The notes under the pieces were generated by a model. It was not told the origin of the DNA. It ran no database searches and saw nothing but the letters and a program-made list of their open reading frames with translations. From contig NZ_VFPH01000002.1 in the NCBI RefSeq assembly GCF_006717045.1, positions 1,798,001 through 1,862,000 of the forward strand: a stretch of 64,000 nucleotides of DNA, read 5' to 3'. A program made the position numbers and the translations under genes. Source of the stretch: Pseudonocardia cypriaca. Its GTDB lineage: Bacteria > Actinomycetota > Actinomycetes > Mycobacteriales > Pseudonocardiaceae. Within the stretch, counting starts at the first letter, position 1. The number at the start of each line of letters is the position of its first letter. Below, in pieces: positions 33,262 through 42,503 of the stretch.

Positions 33262-33519
33262 TCAGGCCTGCACCGGCACCACGTTGACGACCTTGCGGCC
33301 CTTCGCGTAGCCGAACTGGACCGAGCCCTCGACCAGCGCGAACAGCGTGTCGTCGCCGCCCCGGCCGACGCCGAGACCCGGGTGGAACTTGGTGCCGCGC
33401 TGGCGGACGAGGATCTCGCCCGCGTTGACGGCCTGGCCGCCGAAGCGCTTCACGCCGAGGCGCTGTGCGTTGGAGTCGCGCCCGTTGCGCGAGCTGGACG
33501 CACCCTTCTTGTGAGCCAT
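33262..33519 (-). CDS. rpmA: 50S ribosomal protein bL27
   Basis: An 85-residue protein starting MAHKKGASSSRNGRDSNAQR, with FGGQAVNAGEILVRQRGTKFH next: the standard bL27 sequence, whose N-terminus reaches the peptidyl-transferase centre. There is no N-terminal extension to cleave. It lies 12 bases after rplU. Confidence 0.98.
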   Translation of the reverse strand: MAHKKGASSSRNGRDSNAQRLGVKRFGGQAVNAGEILVRQRGTKFHPGLGVGRGGDDTLFALVEGSVQFGYAKGRKVVNVVPVQA

Positions 33520-33531
33520 GGTTGCGTCCTC

Positions 33532-33840
33532 CTACTTCGAGATCCCGGTGACCTGCACCTTGGTGAGCGGCTGGCGGTGGCCCTGCCGCTTGTGGTAGCC
33601 GGTCTTGTTCTTGAACTTGTGGATGCGGATCTTGGGGCCCTTGGTGTGCTCGACCACCTTGGCGGTGACCGAGGCAGCCGCCAGCGCCGAGGAGTCGGTG
33701 GTGACGTCCTCGCCGTCCACCAGGAGCAAGGCGGGCAGGGTCACCTCGGCGCCGGGCTCACCGTCGATCTTCTCGACTGTGACCACGTCGTCGACGGCCA
33801 CCTTGTACTGCTTACCGCCGGTCTTGACGATCGCGTACAT
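33532..33840 (-). CDS. rplU: 50S ribosomal protein bL21
   Basis: A 102-residue protein beginning MYAIVKTGGKQYKVAVDDVV and ending in KTGYHKRQGHRQPLTKVQV, the family signature for 23S rRNA contact. It is the first of the rplU-rpmA pair. A 114-base region with two hairpins precedes it. Confidence 0.98.
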   Translation of the reverse strand: MYAIVKTGGKQYKVAVDDVVTVEKIDGEPGAEVTLPALLLVDGEDVTTDSSALAAASVTAKVVEHTKGPKIRIHKFKNKTGYHKRQGHRQPLTKVQVTGISK

Positions 33841-33872
33841 CGACGCACTGCTCCTGAAGCTCGGGGGTCATA

Positions 33873-33916
33873 GCACAGGGCAACCTGTGCGGGCCGCGAC
33901 TGCTTCGGAGCGCGGC
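33873..33916 (-). promoter_or_regulatory. rplU leader hairpins
   Basis: Two stems lie in the rne-rplU gap: GCACAGG/CCTGTGC (33873-33890) and GCCGCG/CGCGGC (33893-33916, 12-base loop). They could end the rne message, form a ribosomal-protein leader, or both. There is no direct proof of either. Confidence 0.4.
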
Positions 33917-33954
33917 ACTGATGTCCCAGGTTACCAACCGGGTCGGGGGGTGGC

Positions 33955-36900
33955 TCATGCCGGGTCTCCCCCGGCCTCGGCCACGGGCGGACCAGCCGGC
34001 CGCGACGCCGCCCGCCGGGTCCTGCGCGGCCGGGTGGCGGGGGCGGGTTCGGGCTGCGGCGGCACCGCAACCGGCGCCGGCGCGGCGCTGGTCTCCGAGG
34101 GCGACTCGGACGCGCTCGGCATCGTGAGCACGGCGGCAGCGGGCGCGTCGCCCGCCGTGGCCGTTGGCGCTCCCGCGGTGCGGGTGACCCGGCCACGGCG
34201 GCGCCTGGCCCGGCCCTCCGGCTCGACGGCCTGCTGCTCGGGGATGTCGGGCAGGACCGCGGGCGCGGCCGTGGGGGCCTCGCCCGCGGGTGTCTCGGTG
34301 ACAGCCGGTTCCGCCTCGGGGCGGTCCTGGGCCGCCGGGGCGACCGTGCGCTCGACGACGACCTCCTCGACCGCCTCCGCTGCGACGTCCACCGGACCGG
34401 CCGCGGGCGAGGTCTCCACCACGCCGCGGCGGGCGCTGCGACGCACCCGCCTGCCGGTGGGCGTTGCCGGCTCGGCGGTCGGCGCGGGGGTCGGGTCGAG
34501 CACGGCGGGCGTGACGACCGGGGCGGGCGCCCCGACGTCGACGGCGGCGTCGGCCGCGGCGGGCTCGGCGGCGGCGGGCTCGGCGTGGCTGCCGTTGCGG
34601 ATGCCGTTGCCGTTGGCGGCCGCCGGTTCGGGCTTGCGCACCTCGTGGCCGTTGCGGTCCTCGCCATCCCGACGCCCACGGCCGCCGCGGGTCCGGCGCG
34701 TCTCGCGTTCGGGCCGCTCGAACCGTTCCGAACGGGGCGCGCTGCTGCTCACGACCGGCTCGGCGTTGACGATCACGCCGCGCCCGCGGCAGTGCTCGCA
34801 CGGGGTGGAGAAGTGCTCCAGCAACCCGCCGCCAACGCGCTTGCGGGTCATCTGGACGAGCCCGAGCGAGGTGACCTCGGCCACCTGGTGGCGGGTGCGG
34901 TCGCGGGCGAGGCACTCGGTGAGCCTGCGCAGCACGAGGTCACGGTTGGCCTCGAGCACCATGTCGATGAAGTCGATGACGATGATGCCGCCGATGTCGC
35001 GCAGCCGCAGCTGGCGCACGATCTCCTCGGCCGCCTCGAGGTTGTTGCGGGTGACCGTCTCCTCGAGGTTGCCGCCGGAGCCGGTGAACTTGCCGGTGTT
35101 GACGTCGATGACCGTCATGGCCTCGGTGCGGTCGATCACCAGCGTGCCACCCGAGGGCAGCCACACCTTGCGGTCGAGCGCCTTGAGCAGCTGGTCGTCG
35201 ATCCGGTACTCGGCGAACACGTCGTTCGGCCCCACGTGGCGGTGCAGTCGGTCGGCGAGCTCCGGCGCGACGTGCCCGACGTAGTTGGACAGGGTGTCCC
35301 ACGCGTCGTCGCCCTCGACGACGAGGCGGGAGAAGTCCTCGTTGAACTGGTCGCGCACGACCTTGATGAGCAGGTCCGGCTCCTCGTAGAGCAGCACCGG
35401 GGCCTTGGGCTTGTTGGGGCCCGTGGCCTCGGCCTTGCCCTTCACGACCTCCCACTGCGCCTGCAGCCGGCGGACGTCGCGCTCGAGGGCCTCCTGGCTC
35501 ACACCCTCGGAAGCGGTGCGGATGATCACCCCGGCCTCGCTGGGGACGATCTCCTTGAGCATGTCCTTGAGCCGCTTGCGCTCGACGTCGGGCAGCTTGC
35601 GGCTGATCCCGGCGGCGCCACCGCTCGGCACGTAGACGAGGAACCGCCCGGCCAGGCTGATCTGGGTGGTGAGACGGGCGCCCTTGTGGCCGATCGGGTC
35701 CTTCGTGACCTGGACGAGCACGCTGTCGCCGCTGGAGAGCGCCTGCTCGATGCGGCGCTGCTTGCCGCCGAGGCCTGCGGCGTCCCAGTCGACCTCGCCC
35801 GCGTACAGGACCGCGTTGCGGCCCCGGCCGATGTCGACGAACGCGGCCTCCATGCTGGGCAGCACGTTCTGCACGCGACCGAGGTAGATGTTGCCGACCA
35901 GCGACTTCCCGGTGGCGCTGTCGCGGCCGCCGGTGGTGTTCACGAAGTGCTCGACGAGGACGTCGTCCTCTAGCACCGCGATCTCGACGCGGTCGCCGCG
36001 CTCCCGCACGACCATCGCGCGGTCCACCGACTCGCGGCGGGCGAGGAACTCGGCCTCCGACAGGATCGGAGCCCGTCGCCGCCCGGCGTCACGCCCGTCG
36101 CGGCGGCGCTGGCGCTTCGCCTCCAGCCGCGTGGAGCCGCGGACGCTCTGCACGCCGTCGCCCTCTTCGTCGCGCACCTCGCGCGGCGTCCGGACCTTGG
36201 TGACCGTGTTGGGCGGATCGGCCTCGTCGCCGGCCTCCGCCGCGTCGTCGCCGGAACCGCGGCGGCGACGCCTGCGCCTGCGCCTGCGCGAGGTGGCCGA
36301 CTCGCCGTCGTCCTCCTCAGGGGCCGCCTCGTCCTGCTCCGCGTCCTCGGAGTCGTCCGAGTCGGTGTCGGCCTCGCCGGACTCGTCCTCGGTGTCGCCG
36401 TCGTCGGAGTCGCCGTTGTCGTCGCCGGTCTCGTCGTCGGTGCCGTCGGCACCCCGGCCCCGGCCCCGACCGCGACGGCCGCGGCGCCTGCGCCTGCGAC
36501 CGGTGGTCTCGTCGGTGTCGTCCTCGTCCTCGGCGCCGGAGGGAGCGGCGTCGGCGGCGGGCTCGGTGACCTCGGGGGTCTCGGCGGGCGCCGCCGCGGC
36601 GGGACGCTCGGCCGGTTCGGGCTCGGGGCGGCGGCTGGGCCGGGTGGGAGCCTGGAACAGGGGGGTGGGCGGTGCGAACACCGGCGCCAGTGGGGCGCCC
36701 GGCTCGGCGAGCGGCTCACTCGTGTCCTGCTCGCCCGCGTCCTGCGCGGGTGCCTGCTCCTGCTCGGAGCCGAGCTTGGCGGCCACCTGCTCGGCCACGT
36801 TCTTCTCGACGCTCGACTGGGCACTGCGCACGTCGACGCCAAGCGAAGCCAGCGCCGCGAGGACCTCGCGGCTGGTACGTGCGAGCCTTCTGGCGAGCGC

Positions 36901-36990
36901 GTGCACCCGCATCCTTTCCGGCAGGTCATCCAGGGCGGGTACGGTGACGGGCCCGCCGGATGCACCGGCGGGCGATTCGATATTCGACAT
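33955..36990 (-). CDS. rne: ribonuclease E/G with IF2-like N-terminus and acidic extension
   Basis: A 1011-residue protein. It has an N-terminal IF2N-like piece (RVHALARRLARTSREVLAAL), a long Glu/Asp-rich section with Arg clusters (about 90-290), then the catalytic core: S1 region VGNIYLGRVQNVLPSMEAAF, and DNase-like Asp residues in VIDVNTGKFTGSG and IVIDFIDM. The zinc-link is PCEHCRGRG, and the C-terminal Pro/Ala/Arg-rich tail is about 300 residues. It processes rRNA and turns over mRNA. ATG at 36990 is chosen for its GGAGGAG site; the frame upstream is open without such a site. Confidence 0.93.
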   Translation of the reverse strand: MSNIESPAGASGGPVTVPALDDLPERMRVHALARRLARTSREVLAALASLGVDVRSAQSSVEKNVAEQVAAKLGSEQEQAPAQDAGEQDTSEPLAEPGAPLAPVFAPPTPLFQAPTRPSRRPEPEPAERPAAAAPAETPEVTEPAADAAPSGAEDEDDTDETTGRRRRRRGRRGRGRGRGADGTDDETGDDNGDSDDGDTEDESGEADTDSDDSEDAEQDEAAPEEDDGESATSRRRRRRRRRRGSGDDAAEAGDEADPPNTVTKVRTPREVRDEEGDGVQSVRGSTRLEAKRQRRRDGRDAGRRRAPILSEAEFLARRESVDRAMVVRERGDRVEIAVLEDDVLVEHFVNTTGGRDSATGKSLVGNIYLGRVQNVLPSMEAAFVDIGRGRNAVLYAGEVDWDAAGLGGKQRRIEQALSSGDSVLVQVTKDPIGHKGARLTTQISLAGRFLVYVPSGGAAGISRKLPDVERKRLKDMLKEIVPSEAGVIIRTASEGVSQEALERDVRRLQAQWEVVKGKAEATGPNKPKAPVLLYEEPDLLIKVVRDQFNEDFSRLVVEGDDAWDTLSNYVGHVAPELADRLHRHVGPNDVFAEYRIDDQLLKALDRKVWLPSGGTLVIDRTEAMTVIDVNTGKFTGSGGNLEETVTRNNLEAAEEIVRQLRLRDIGGIIVIDFIDMVLEANRDLVLRRLTECLARDRTRHQVAEVTSLGLVQMTRKRVGGGLLEHFSTPCEHCRGRGVIVNAEPVVSSSAPRSERFERPERETRRTRGGRGRRDGEDRNGHEVRKPEPAAANGNGIRNGSHAEPAAAEPAAADAAVDVGAPAPVVTPAVLDPTPAPTAEPATPTGRRVRRSARRGVVETSPAAGPVDVAAEAVEEVVVERTVAPAAQDRPEAEPAVTETPAGEAPTAAPAVLPDIPEQQAVEPEGRARRRRGRVTRTAGAPTATAGDAPAAAVLTMPSASESPSETSAAPAPVAVPPQPEPAPATRPRRTRRAASRPAGPPVAEAGGDPA

Positions 36991-37010
36991 CCAGCTCCTC
37001 CGCCCCCGGG

Positions 37011-37029
37011 CGCCTCCGGTTCGGAGGCG
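37011..37029 (-). promoter_or_regulatory. hairpin in the rne leader
   Basis: CGCCTCCG-GTT-CGGAGGCG, 8-bp stem, 21 bases before the rne start codon. RNase E messages are often self-controlled through a leader stem; whether this one is used is unknown. Confidence 0.4.
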
Positions 37030-37166
37030 GCCGCGCAGGGGCCACGTGCAGTTCTTCTCGCCGCGCTGCGCGACGAGCAATCCTCTGGTCTCGCTCCGCC
37101 CGGGGAGGGCGGCACTCCTCGACGACGAGCCGATCCCAGGATCAGGCCCGGGTGGTGACCCGGTCT

Positions 37167-37946
37167 TCAGCCGAGAGGATCGGCCAGGTCGCCTCGAGTG
37201 TCGAGCAGTCCCTGAGCCGTCCGGGTCGCCCTGGCGGGCGATGGCGACCTGAGGCCTGCGACAACATCGAGTGCACCCAACACGTCATCGGGTCGAACGG
37301 CGGGTGTCGTCTGCCGCACGACCGCCGTCAGTATCGCACAGACTCCCGCCCGATCGGGGGGTATCGCGGCCGAGCCACCCGACGGTGCTGCTCCGTCCGG
37401 GGCCGGATCCTGCACGTCCGCCCGTACGAGCGCGGCCCGCACGTCGATCTTGCGACGCCCCGACGGTGTGACGCGTTCGACGACCACCGACTCGCGCTCC
37501 AGCAGCGCGGACAGGGCAGCCCGCAGCTCGGCGGGCTCGACGCCGGGCAGCTCGACCCGCCAACTGCTCGCCTCGATCCGGTCAGCCAGGGACGCGCCCT
37601 CCGCGACCGCGGCCGCGAGCACGTCCAGACCGTCGGGCAGGGCAGCGTCCAGGGCAGCCACGAGCTCCGCGGGATCGACCGGGCGCGTCAGGCCGATCTC
37701 CACGTACTCCGCCTCGCTCGCCGTGCCCGTCGGCGCCGCCCCGATCCACGACAGCCGCGGGTGCGGGCTGAACCCGTGCGAATGCGCCACCGGCACACCC
37801 GCCCGCCGCACGGCCCGCTCGAAGCTGCGCGCCACGTCGCGGTGGGAGAGGAACCGCAGCCGCCCCCGCTTGGCGAAGCGCAGCCGCACCCGCTGGACGG
37901 TGGGCGGGGCAGGGTTGGCGGCCTCCCCGGGACGGACACGTGCCAT
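37167..37946 (-). CDS. TIGR03936-family (DUF2344) radical SAM-linked protein
   Basis: A 259-residue protein. RLRFAKRGRLRFLSHRDVAR and HSHGFSPHPRLS, followed by EAEYVEIGLTRP, are the hallmark of DUF2344/TIGR03936. This family is usually encoded next to, or fused with, the B12-binding radical SAM protein TIGR03960. Here that partner lies at 61167-63158 on the same strand, about 23 kb away. ATG at 37946 gives MARVRPGE. The function in RNA modification or cofactor chemistry is not established. Confidence 0.9.
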   Translation of the reverse strand: MARVRPGEAANPAPPTVQRVRLRFAKRGRLRFLSHRDVARSFERAVRRAGVPVAHSHGFSPHPRLSWIGAAPTGTASEAEYVEIGLTRPVDPAELVAALDAALPDGLDVLAAAVAEGASLADRIEASSWRVELPGVEPAELRAALSALLERESVVVERVTPSGRRKIDVRAALVRADVQDPAPDGAAPSGGSAAIPPDRAGVCAILTAVVRQTTPAVRPDDVLGALDVVAGLRSPSPARATRTAQGLLDTRGDLADPLG

Positions 37947-37970
37947 GGCGGGGAGTGTAGGAGGCGAGCT

Positions 37971-38035
37971 CCGAGGTTCAGGAAAGCCACGTTCCGGGCG
38001 ATGCAGGACTGGAATGTGGCTTTCCTGAACCTCGG
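37971..38035. repeat. 25-bp stem hairpin upstream of the TIGR03936 gene
   Basis: CCGAGGTTCAGGAAAGCCAC and five more bases (37971-37995) pair with 38011-38035, one G-T type mismatch, 15-base loop. It belongs to the group of long, U-less inverted repeats seen at gene ends in this window, and it encodes the tail of the small gene overlapping it. Confidence 0.7.
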
Positions 38036-38250
38036 CCGGGGGCACCGGCCGCGATGCGACGGGCCTGAGCGGCGGCGCGATAGAGGGTGCACGGCCATTG
38101 CCGCGCGATGCCCACCTGCGAGCGGCAGCCGCGGCAGCGGCCGTCCCGGCCGCTGACGTGCAGCTGCAGCAACGCGGACCACACCTCGGGCATCGCGGCC
38201 AGCTCGACCGCGAAGGGCCAGTCCGGCTGCGCTTCCTCGTCCTCGCTCAC
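37978..38250 (-). CDS. small Cys-containing protein, unknown function, tail encoded by a hairpin
   Basis: A 90-residue ORF from GTG at 38250: acidic start VSEDEEAQPDWPFAVEL, then LQLHVSGRDGRCRGCRSQVG with CxxC, QWPCTLYRAA with a third Cys, and a basic tail. It resembles short actinobacterial proteins with a C-x2-C...C metal site next to XRE-type regulators. The last 20 or so codons and the stop lie inside the 25-bp hairpin, so the natural C-terminus may have been replaced by repeat sequence. It is divergent from the broken XRE-like gene. Confidence 0.55.
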   Translation of the reverse strand: MSEDEEAQPDWPFAVELAAMPEVWSALLQLHVSGRDGRCRGCRSQVGIARQWPCTLYRAAAQARRIAAGAPGRGSGKPHSSPASPGTWLS

Positions 38251-38347
38251 CCGTCGAGCATCGGATCGCCAAGATCGGAACAACACCCTGTCGCACGGCG
38301 ATCTCGCAGCGTGACTCCCCCTCCGCCGGGGGAAGTACCCTCACCGC

Positions 38348-39263
38348 ATGGTGGCGCGCTCGGCTCGGGCCCGCGAGCAGCTCGCACTGGCCGCATCGCT
38401 GCGCGACGCGGGACGCTCCTGGACCGAGATCGCCGCCGCCCTCCGCGACCGGTACGACTGGACGCCAGGATCGCGATGCGGGTCGCGCACGGGTGGACCC
38501 AGGCCGAGGTGGCGCAGCAGTGGAACAGCCGATGGCCCGACGAGCCCAAGACGTTCAAGAACATCTCCTACTGGGAGAACTGGCCGAGCCCCACGGGCCA
38601 CACGCCCTCGCTGCACGTGCTCGACCGGCTCGCCCAGCTCTACGAATGCGACGTCGCGGACCTGCTCGTGGGGTGGGGTGAGCACAGCACCGCCCGCACC
38701 CCTGCCGAGACCGAACCCGAGACCCGCGCCTGGCAGGTCGGCCACCTCGACCTGTACCAGCTCACGCGCGCGGTCGACTCGTGGGCGGCCCGGCTCCCGG
38801 GCGACCAGCGACGCGCGCTGCTGCTCAAGCTGAGCACCGCAGCCGCGGTTGCGGCCGGCCGATCCAGCTCGGCTCCGCCGAAGGCACTCGGCCGCGGGCC
38901 GGCGCCTGCTGAGCTCGCCGGCTCGTGGGACAGCCGGTACACCTTCCTCAGCACGGGCCGGGGGACGGAGTTCGAGGGCACCCACCGCGTCGTCCTGCGG
39001 CTAGAGAACGCCAGGCTCGTGGGGAGCAGCGACCCGACGTCGACGGGAACCCTCGAGCTCGAACTGGTTTCGACGGTCTCCTCGTCACCGGCAACTGGAC
39101 CGAGCGCACCGCGCCGGACGGCTACTACCGAGGCGCCGTGTACCACGGAATCGTCCAGTTCGTGCTCGACCCCACGGGCCGTTCCATGATCGGCCGCTGG
39201 CTCGGGCCAGACCGCCACTTCGCGATCGACTCCGGTCGCTGGGAGCTTCACCGCGCCGAATGA
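38348..39263 (+). pseudogene. XRE-like DNA-binding regulator broken by two frameshifts
   Basis: Frame 1 gives ALAASLRDAGRSWTEIAAAL up to DRYD. The next frame continues DARIAMRVAHGWTQAEVAQQ with LDRLAQLYECDVADLLVGWG. The third frame ends with VTGNWTERTAPDGYYRGAV and GRWELHRAE. Each switch (near 38459 and 39070) needs loss of one base, and the joined product is a coherent helix-turn-helix protein of about 300 residues with a C-terminal sensing domain. It is either a decayed regulator or two base-call errors. Confidence 0.75.
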
Positions 39264-39379
39264 CCGACCCGGGGACGAAGATCCGAAGTATCGGTTGCCC
39301 ACGGCTGCCGCGACGACCATGAACAATCGCTACGGCGGATCATGGAACCGGAAGGGCCCTGGCTCCGTCTGTGCCGGGC

Positions 39380-40269
39380 ATGTCGCTCGATCTCACCCGC
39401 CCGTTCCGGGGCTCCGCCGCCACCACCGCCGCGCTCCTGTCCCAGGGACAGCTGCGCGGGCCGCGCTTCCGGCGGCTGTTTCCCGACGTGTACGCCCCCG
39501 CCCACCTCGAACCGAACCTCGCGCTGCGGTCCGCCGCCGCGGCGGTGTGTTGGTGGAGGGGCGCGGCGTGCCTCGCGGGCTACTCGGCCGCGGAGCTGCT
39601 CGGCGCGTCCTGCGGGCCCGCGGACGCGCCCGCCGAGGTGTTGCTGCTGCGCCGGGGCCGTCAGTCATACCGCTGCCCCGGCCTGCGGGTGCATCGCGAC
39701 CTCGTCGATCCCACCGAGATCACCGAGGTGGGGCCGTGCCGCGTGACCAGTCCCGTCCGCACCGCGTTCGACCTCGTCCGCTGGGTACCGACACTCCGCG
39801 AGAAGGTCGTGGCGGTCGACGCCATCGCTTTCACCTGCAAGATCGACCCCGTAGACCTCCTCCACCTCCGCATGCAGCACTGGGGCGCCCGAGGCTCCCG
39901 GCACATCGTCCCGGTGCTGGGGCTCTGCGACGCCAGGACCGAGTCGCCGATGGAGACCCGCATCCGGATGGCGCTGCACGAGCACGGGCTACCCGCTCCG
40001 CACGTCCAGTTCGAGGTCGAGGCCGGCGGACGGGCGCGCCGGCTCGACCTGGCCTACCCCTCGGTCAAGGTCGCGATCGAGTACGACGGCCGGGACCACC
40101 GCGAGCAGGAGCAGGCGCACAAGGACCTCGTGCGCGAGGCCGCCCTCGTCCGGCTCGGCTGGACGATCCTGCGCTGCGGTTCGACGCCCACACGGTCCAC
40201 TGCCACCCGGCTCGCATCGCCGAGACCGTCGCGTACGAGCTGCGCCGCCGCGGCTACGTCGCCGCGTGA
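39380..40269 (+). pseudogene. DUF559 (Vsr-like nuclease fold) protein with C-terminal frameshift
   Basis: About 295 residues. The N-terminal half is AbiEi-like (LSQGQLRGPRFRRLFPDVYA). The C-terminal half is a DUF559/Vsr-like nuclease domain with VAIEYDGRDHREQEQAH and LVRLGWTILR. The natural ending FDAHTVHCHPARIAETVAYE and LRRRGYVAA is in a different frame, reached by a shift near 40178. The uncorrected frame runs on into low-complexity sequence to 40291. These paired-domain proteins are common in actinobacteria and their function is unknown. ATG at 39380 is chosen over GTG at 39371. Confidence 0.75.
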
Positions 40270-40664
40270 TCGGTCCCCAGCGTCCGCCTGATCACCTCCG
40301 CCCCGCGGTCCATCGCCGCCTGGAACCCGGGGCCGAGCTCGTCGGGGCGCAGGTCGCGGGTCCAGACGAACCGGCAGCCGCCGTCCTCGGGGACGACCTG
40401 CATCTGGGCGACGTCCCGGTCGGGACGGACGCTGCCGCCGACCACGGAGTAGGTGATCCGCCGCTCGCCCTCGTCGACCGCGACGAGCCGCTCGTGCACG
40501 ACCGACCCGTCGGCGAACGTGACGACCCGGGTGTCCGCGTCGGCCTCGCAGCCGACCACGAAGCCCGGCGCCATGCGCAGCGGGCCCGCCTCGAAGTCGC
40601 CGATCACGTCCCAGACGTCGGCGGGGGTCGCGGCGATCGAGATCTCGGTACGCAGGAGTGCCAT
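40254..40664 (-). CDS. SRPBCC-fold (polyketide cyclase/START-like) small protein
   Basis: A 136-residue protein. ISIAATPADVWDVIGDFEAG opens the domain, GSVVHERLVAVDEGERRITY forms the middle strands and GCRFVWTRDLRPDEL the end, as in SRPBCC/polyketide-cyclase-like lipid- or ligand-binding proteins. Its end overlaps the convergent DUF559 gene by 16 bases. It is divergent from the AraC regulator, which is therefore a candidate controller. Confidence 0.8.
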   Translation of the reverse strand: MALLRTEISIAATPADVWDVIGDFEAGPLRMAPGFVVGCEADADTRVVTFADGSVVHERLVAVDEGERRITYSVVGGSVRPDRDVAQMQVVPEDGGCRFVWTRDLRPDELGPGFQAAMDRGAEVIRRTLGTDHAAT

Positions 40665-40744
40665 GCCCCGAGCCTGGCGCCCTCCGGGCTCGCGGTCTTG
40701 ACGATCCTTGCGCCGCTGTCGGACCCCGTGCGTACCGTCCGGAC

Positions 40745-41536
40745 GTGCTCTCGGTCACCCAGGTCGCCGCCCGGCCCGACCTCACCGTGGGCACGGTGGT
40801 CTGCCGGGAGCACCACCGCGGCTGGTCCGACGCCGAGGTGCCGGGCGAGCCCCGCCTCGTGCTCGTCCGCTCGGGCCGGTTCCGCCGGACGGGCGCGCAG
40901 GGTCCCGTCGACATCGACCCGACGCTCGGCTACCTCTCGCGGCCCGGGGTGGAGGAGCGCTTCGCCCACCCGGCGGGCGGCGACGTCTGCACGTCGATCG
41001 CGATCGCGCCCGCGCGGTGGGTGCTGCTGTGCCGCGCGCCCGCCCGCGATGACTTCTACGTCGACGCCCGCGTCGACCTCGCCCACCGGCGGCTCCTCGC
41101 CACTGGGAGCGATCCGGACTACGCGCTCGTCGAGCGGCTGCTCGCCCTGCTCGCCGCGACCGTCGGTCTACTACCGGCCGGGTCGGCAGGGGATCGGGCG
41201 CTCGTCGCGGCGACTCGGGAGGCGATCCTCGCCGACGAACCCGCCGCCAGGGGCCTGTTCCCCCTCGCCGACCACCTCGGGGTCTCGCCGTACCGGCTGA
41301 GCCGCGCGTTCCCGCGCGAGATCGGCGTCTCGGTCACCCGCTACCGCAACCGCGTGCGCGTCGGGCGTGCACTCGAGCGCCTGGAGCAGGGCGAGCACCG
41401 CCTCGCCCTGCTGGCCGCCGACCTCGGCTTCGCCGACCAGGCCCACCTCACGCGCACGGTCCGCGAGCACACCGGGCACACGCCCGGTGTGCTCCGTCAG
41501 ACCGCTTCAGCCGCTGCCAGGAGCGGGTTGCGGTAG
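40745..41536 (+). CDS. AraC-family transcriptional regulator
   Basis: A 263-residue regulator. An N-terminal cupin-like sensing part is followed by a C-terminal AraC double HTH with ADHLGVSPYRLSRAFPREIG and LALLAADLGFADQAHLTRTV, then REHTGHTPGVLR. GTG at 40745 is used: the protein then begins as a normal cupin domain, and the longer frame overlaps the divergent SRPBCC gene. Its end overlaps the convergent oxygenase gene by 40 bases. The SRPBCC gene, 80 bases away and divergent, is a likely target. Confidence 0.85.
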   Translation: MLSVTQVAARPDLTVGTVVCREHHRGWSDAEVPGEPRLVLVRSGRFRRTGAQGPVDIDPTLGYLSRPGVEERFAHPAGGDVCTSIAIAPARWVLLCRAPARDDFYVDARVDLAHRRLLATGSDPDYALVERLLALLAATVGLLPAGSAGDRALVAATREAILADEPAARGLFPLADHLGVSPYRLSRAFPREIGVSVTRYRNRVRVGRALERLEQGEHRLALLAADLGFADQAHLTRTVREHTGHTPGVLRQTASAAARSGLR

Positions 41537-42489
41537 GTGTGCGTCGCGTTGAGCCGGCTCATCAGGTACGGCCCGGCCTCCTGCGGCTCGTACCTCGCCT
41601 CCTCCCCCGGTTCCAGGCAGGAGCCGAGGCAGCTGATCTCGGCGTGGAACGGCGGGGTGACGAAGAGCGGGATCGAGTACCGGTCGGTCTGCGGCGGGTT
41701 GACCACGCGGTGCGGGTTGGAGACCCAGCGGTCGTTGGTCCAGATCGCCATCAGGTCGCCGATGTTGACGACGAGCAGGTCGTCGGGGATGCCGACGTTG
41801 ATCCAGCTGCCGTCGCGCTTCATCACCTGCAGCCCGCCCACGCCGTCGTCGGCGAGCAGGGTGACGGTGCCGTAGTCGGTGTGGGCGCCGCAGCCGAGCT
41901 GGTCGGGGCCGGGCTGCACGGTCTCCTGCGGCGGGTAGTGCAGGAGGCGCAGGTGGTACATGACCTCGCCGCCGGGCCGGTCGAGCAGGAACTCGTCGTG
42001 CTGCGCGAGCGCCCGCGCCATCGCCCGCTGCACGCGCTGGGCCGCCTCGATCGCCTGGGCGCGGTAGGCCTCCCAGGCCTCCCGGAACGCCGGGTCGGCC
42101 GGCCACTGGTTCGGGCCGAACGTGGGGATGCCCGCCTGCACCTCGGGGTGGTCGGGGCCGTGCTCGCCGCCGGTGTCGAGCGACTCCTTGAGGTCGGCCG
42201 CGCCCTCCTCGTCGCTCTTCTCGGCCGCGATCCCGACGTAGCCGCGGTGGTTGGCCGACTTCCCGATCGCGATCTTCTGCTTCTCCTCGACGGGGAGCGC
42301 GAAGAAGCGGTGCATCGCCTCGAACATCTCGGCCTTGACCTCTGGCTGCACGCCGTGGCCCGCGATGAGGAAGAAGCCGATCTCCCGGCAGATCCGGTCG
42401 ATCTCCGCGGCCACGGCGTCCTGCTCGGGGCTCGGCGGGGCGCCGGTGGCGAACGAGCTGACGTCGACGGTGGGCAGGGTCTCGGACAC
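41497..42489 (-). CDS. isopenicillin-N-synthase-like Fe(II)/2-oxoglutarate oxygenase
   Basis: A 330-residue oxygenase. The DIOX_N-type start is LPTVDVSSF and REIGFFLIAGHGVQ. The iron triad is His203-x-Asp205 (GAHTDYGT) and His260 (SNPHRVV), with Arg270-x-Ser272 (RYSIP) holding 2-oxoglutarate. GTG at 42489 is chosen because GGAGG lies 5-9 bases upstream; the ATG 12 bases earlier would sit before that site. Family members hydroxylate nucleobases (thymine-7-hydroxylase) or natural products. Position after the amidohydrolase and nucleoside-type importer favours a base-like substrate, by inference. Confidence 0.87.
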   Translation of the reverse strand: MSETLPTVDVSSFATGAPPSPEQDAVAAEIDRICREIGFFLIAGHGVQPEVKAEMFEAMHRFFALPVEEKQKIAIGKSANHRGYVGIAAEKSDEEGAADLKESLDTGGEHGPDHPEVQAGIPTFGPNQWPADPAFREAWEAYRAQAIEAAQRVQRAMARALAQHDEFLLDRPGGEVMYHLRLLHYPPQETVQPGPDQLGCGAHTDYGTVTLLADDGVGGLQVMKRDGSWINVGIPDDLLVVNIGDLMAIWTNDRWVSNPHRVVNPPQTDRYSIPLFVTPPFHAEISCLGSCLEPGEEARYEPQEAGPYLMSRLNATHTYRNPLLAAAEAV

Positions 42490-42503
42490 GGTTCCTCCCA
42501 TAT

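Noticed and set aside
36250..36500. Low-complexity GAC/GAG/CGC tracts as a possible tandem repeat
   Set aside because: They encode the acidic and Arg-rich extension of RNase E, which is usual for actinobacterial RNase E.
40697..40744. TTGACG as a -35 box with CGTACCGT as -10 for the AraC gene
   Set aside because: The spacing is far outside the 16-19 bases needed, so no promoter is claimed.
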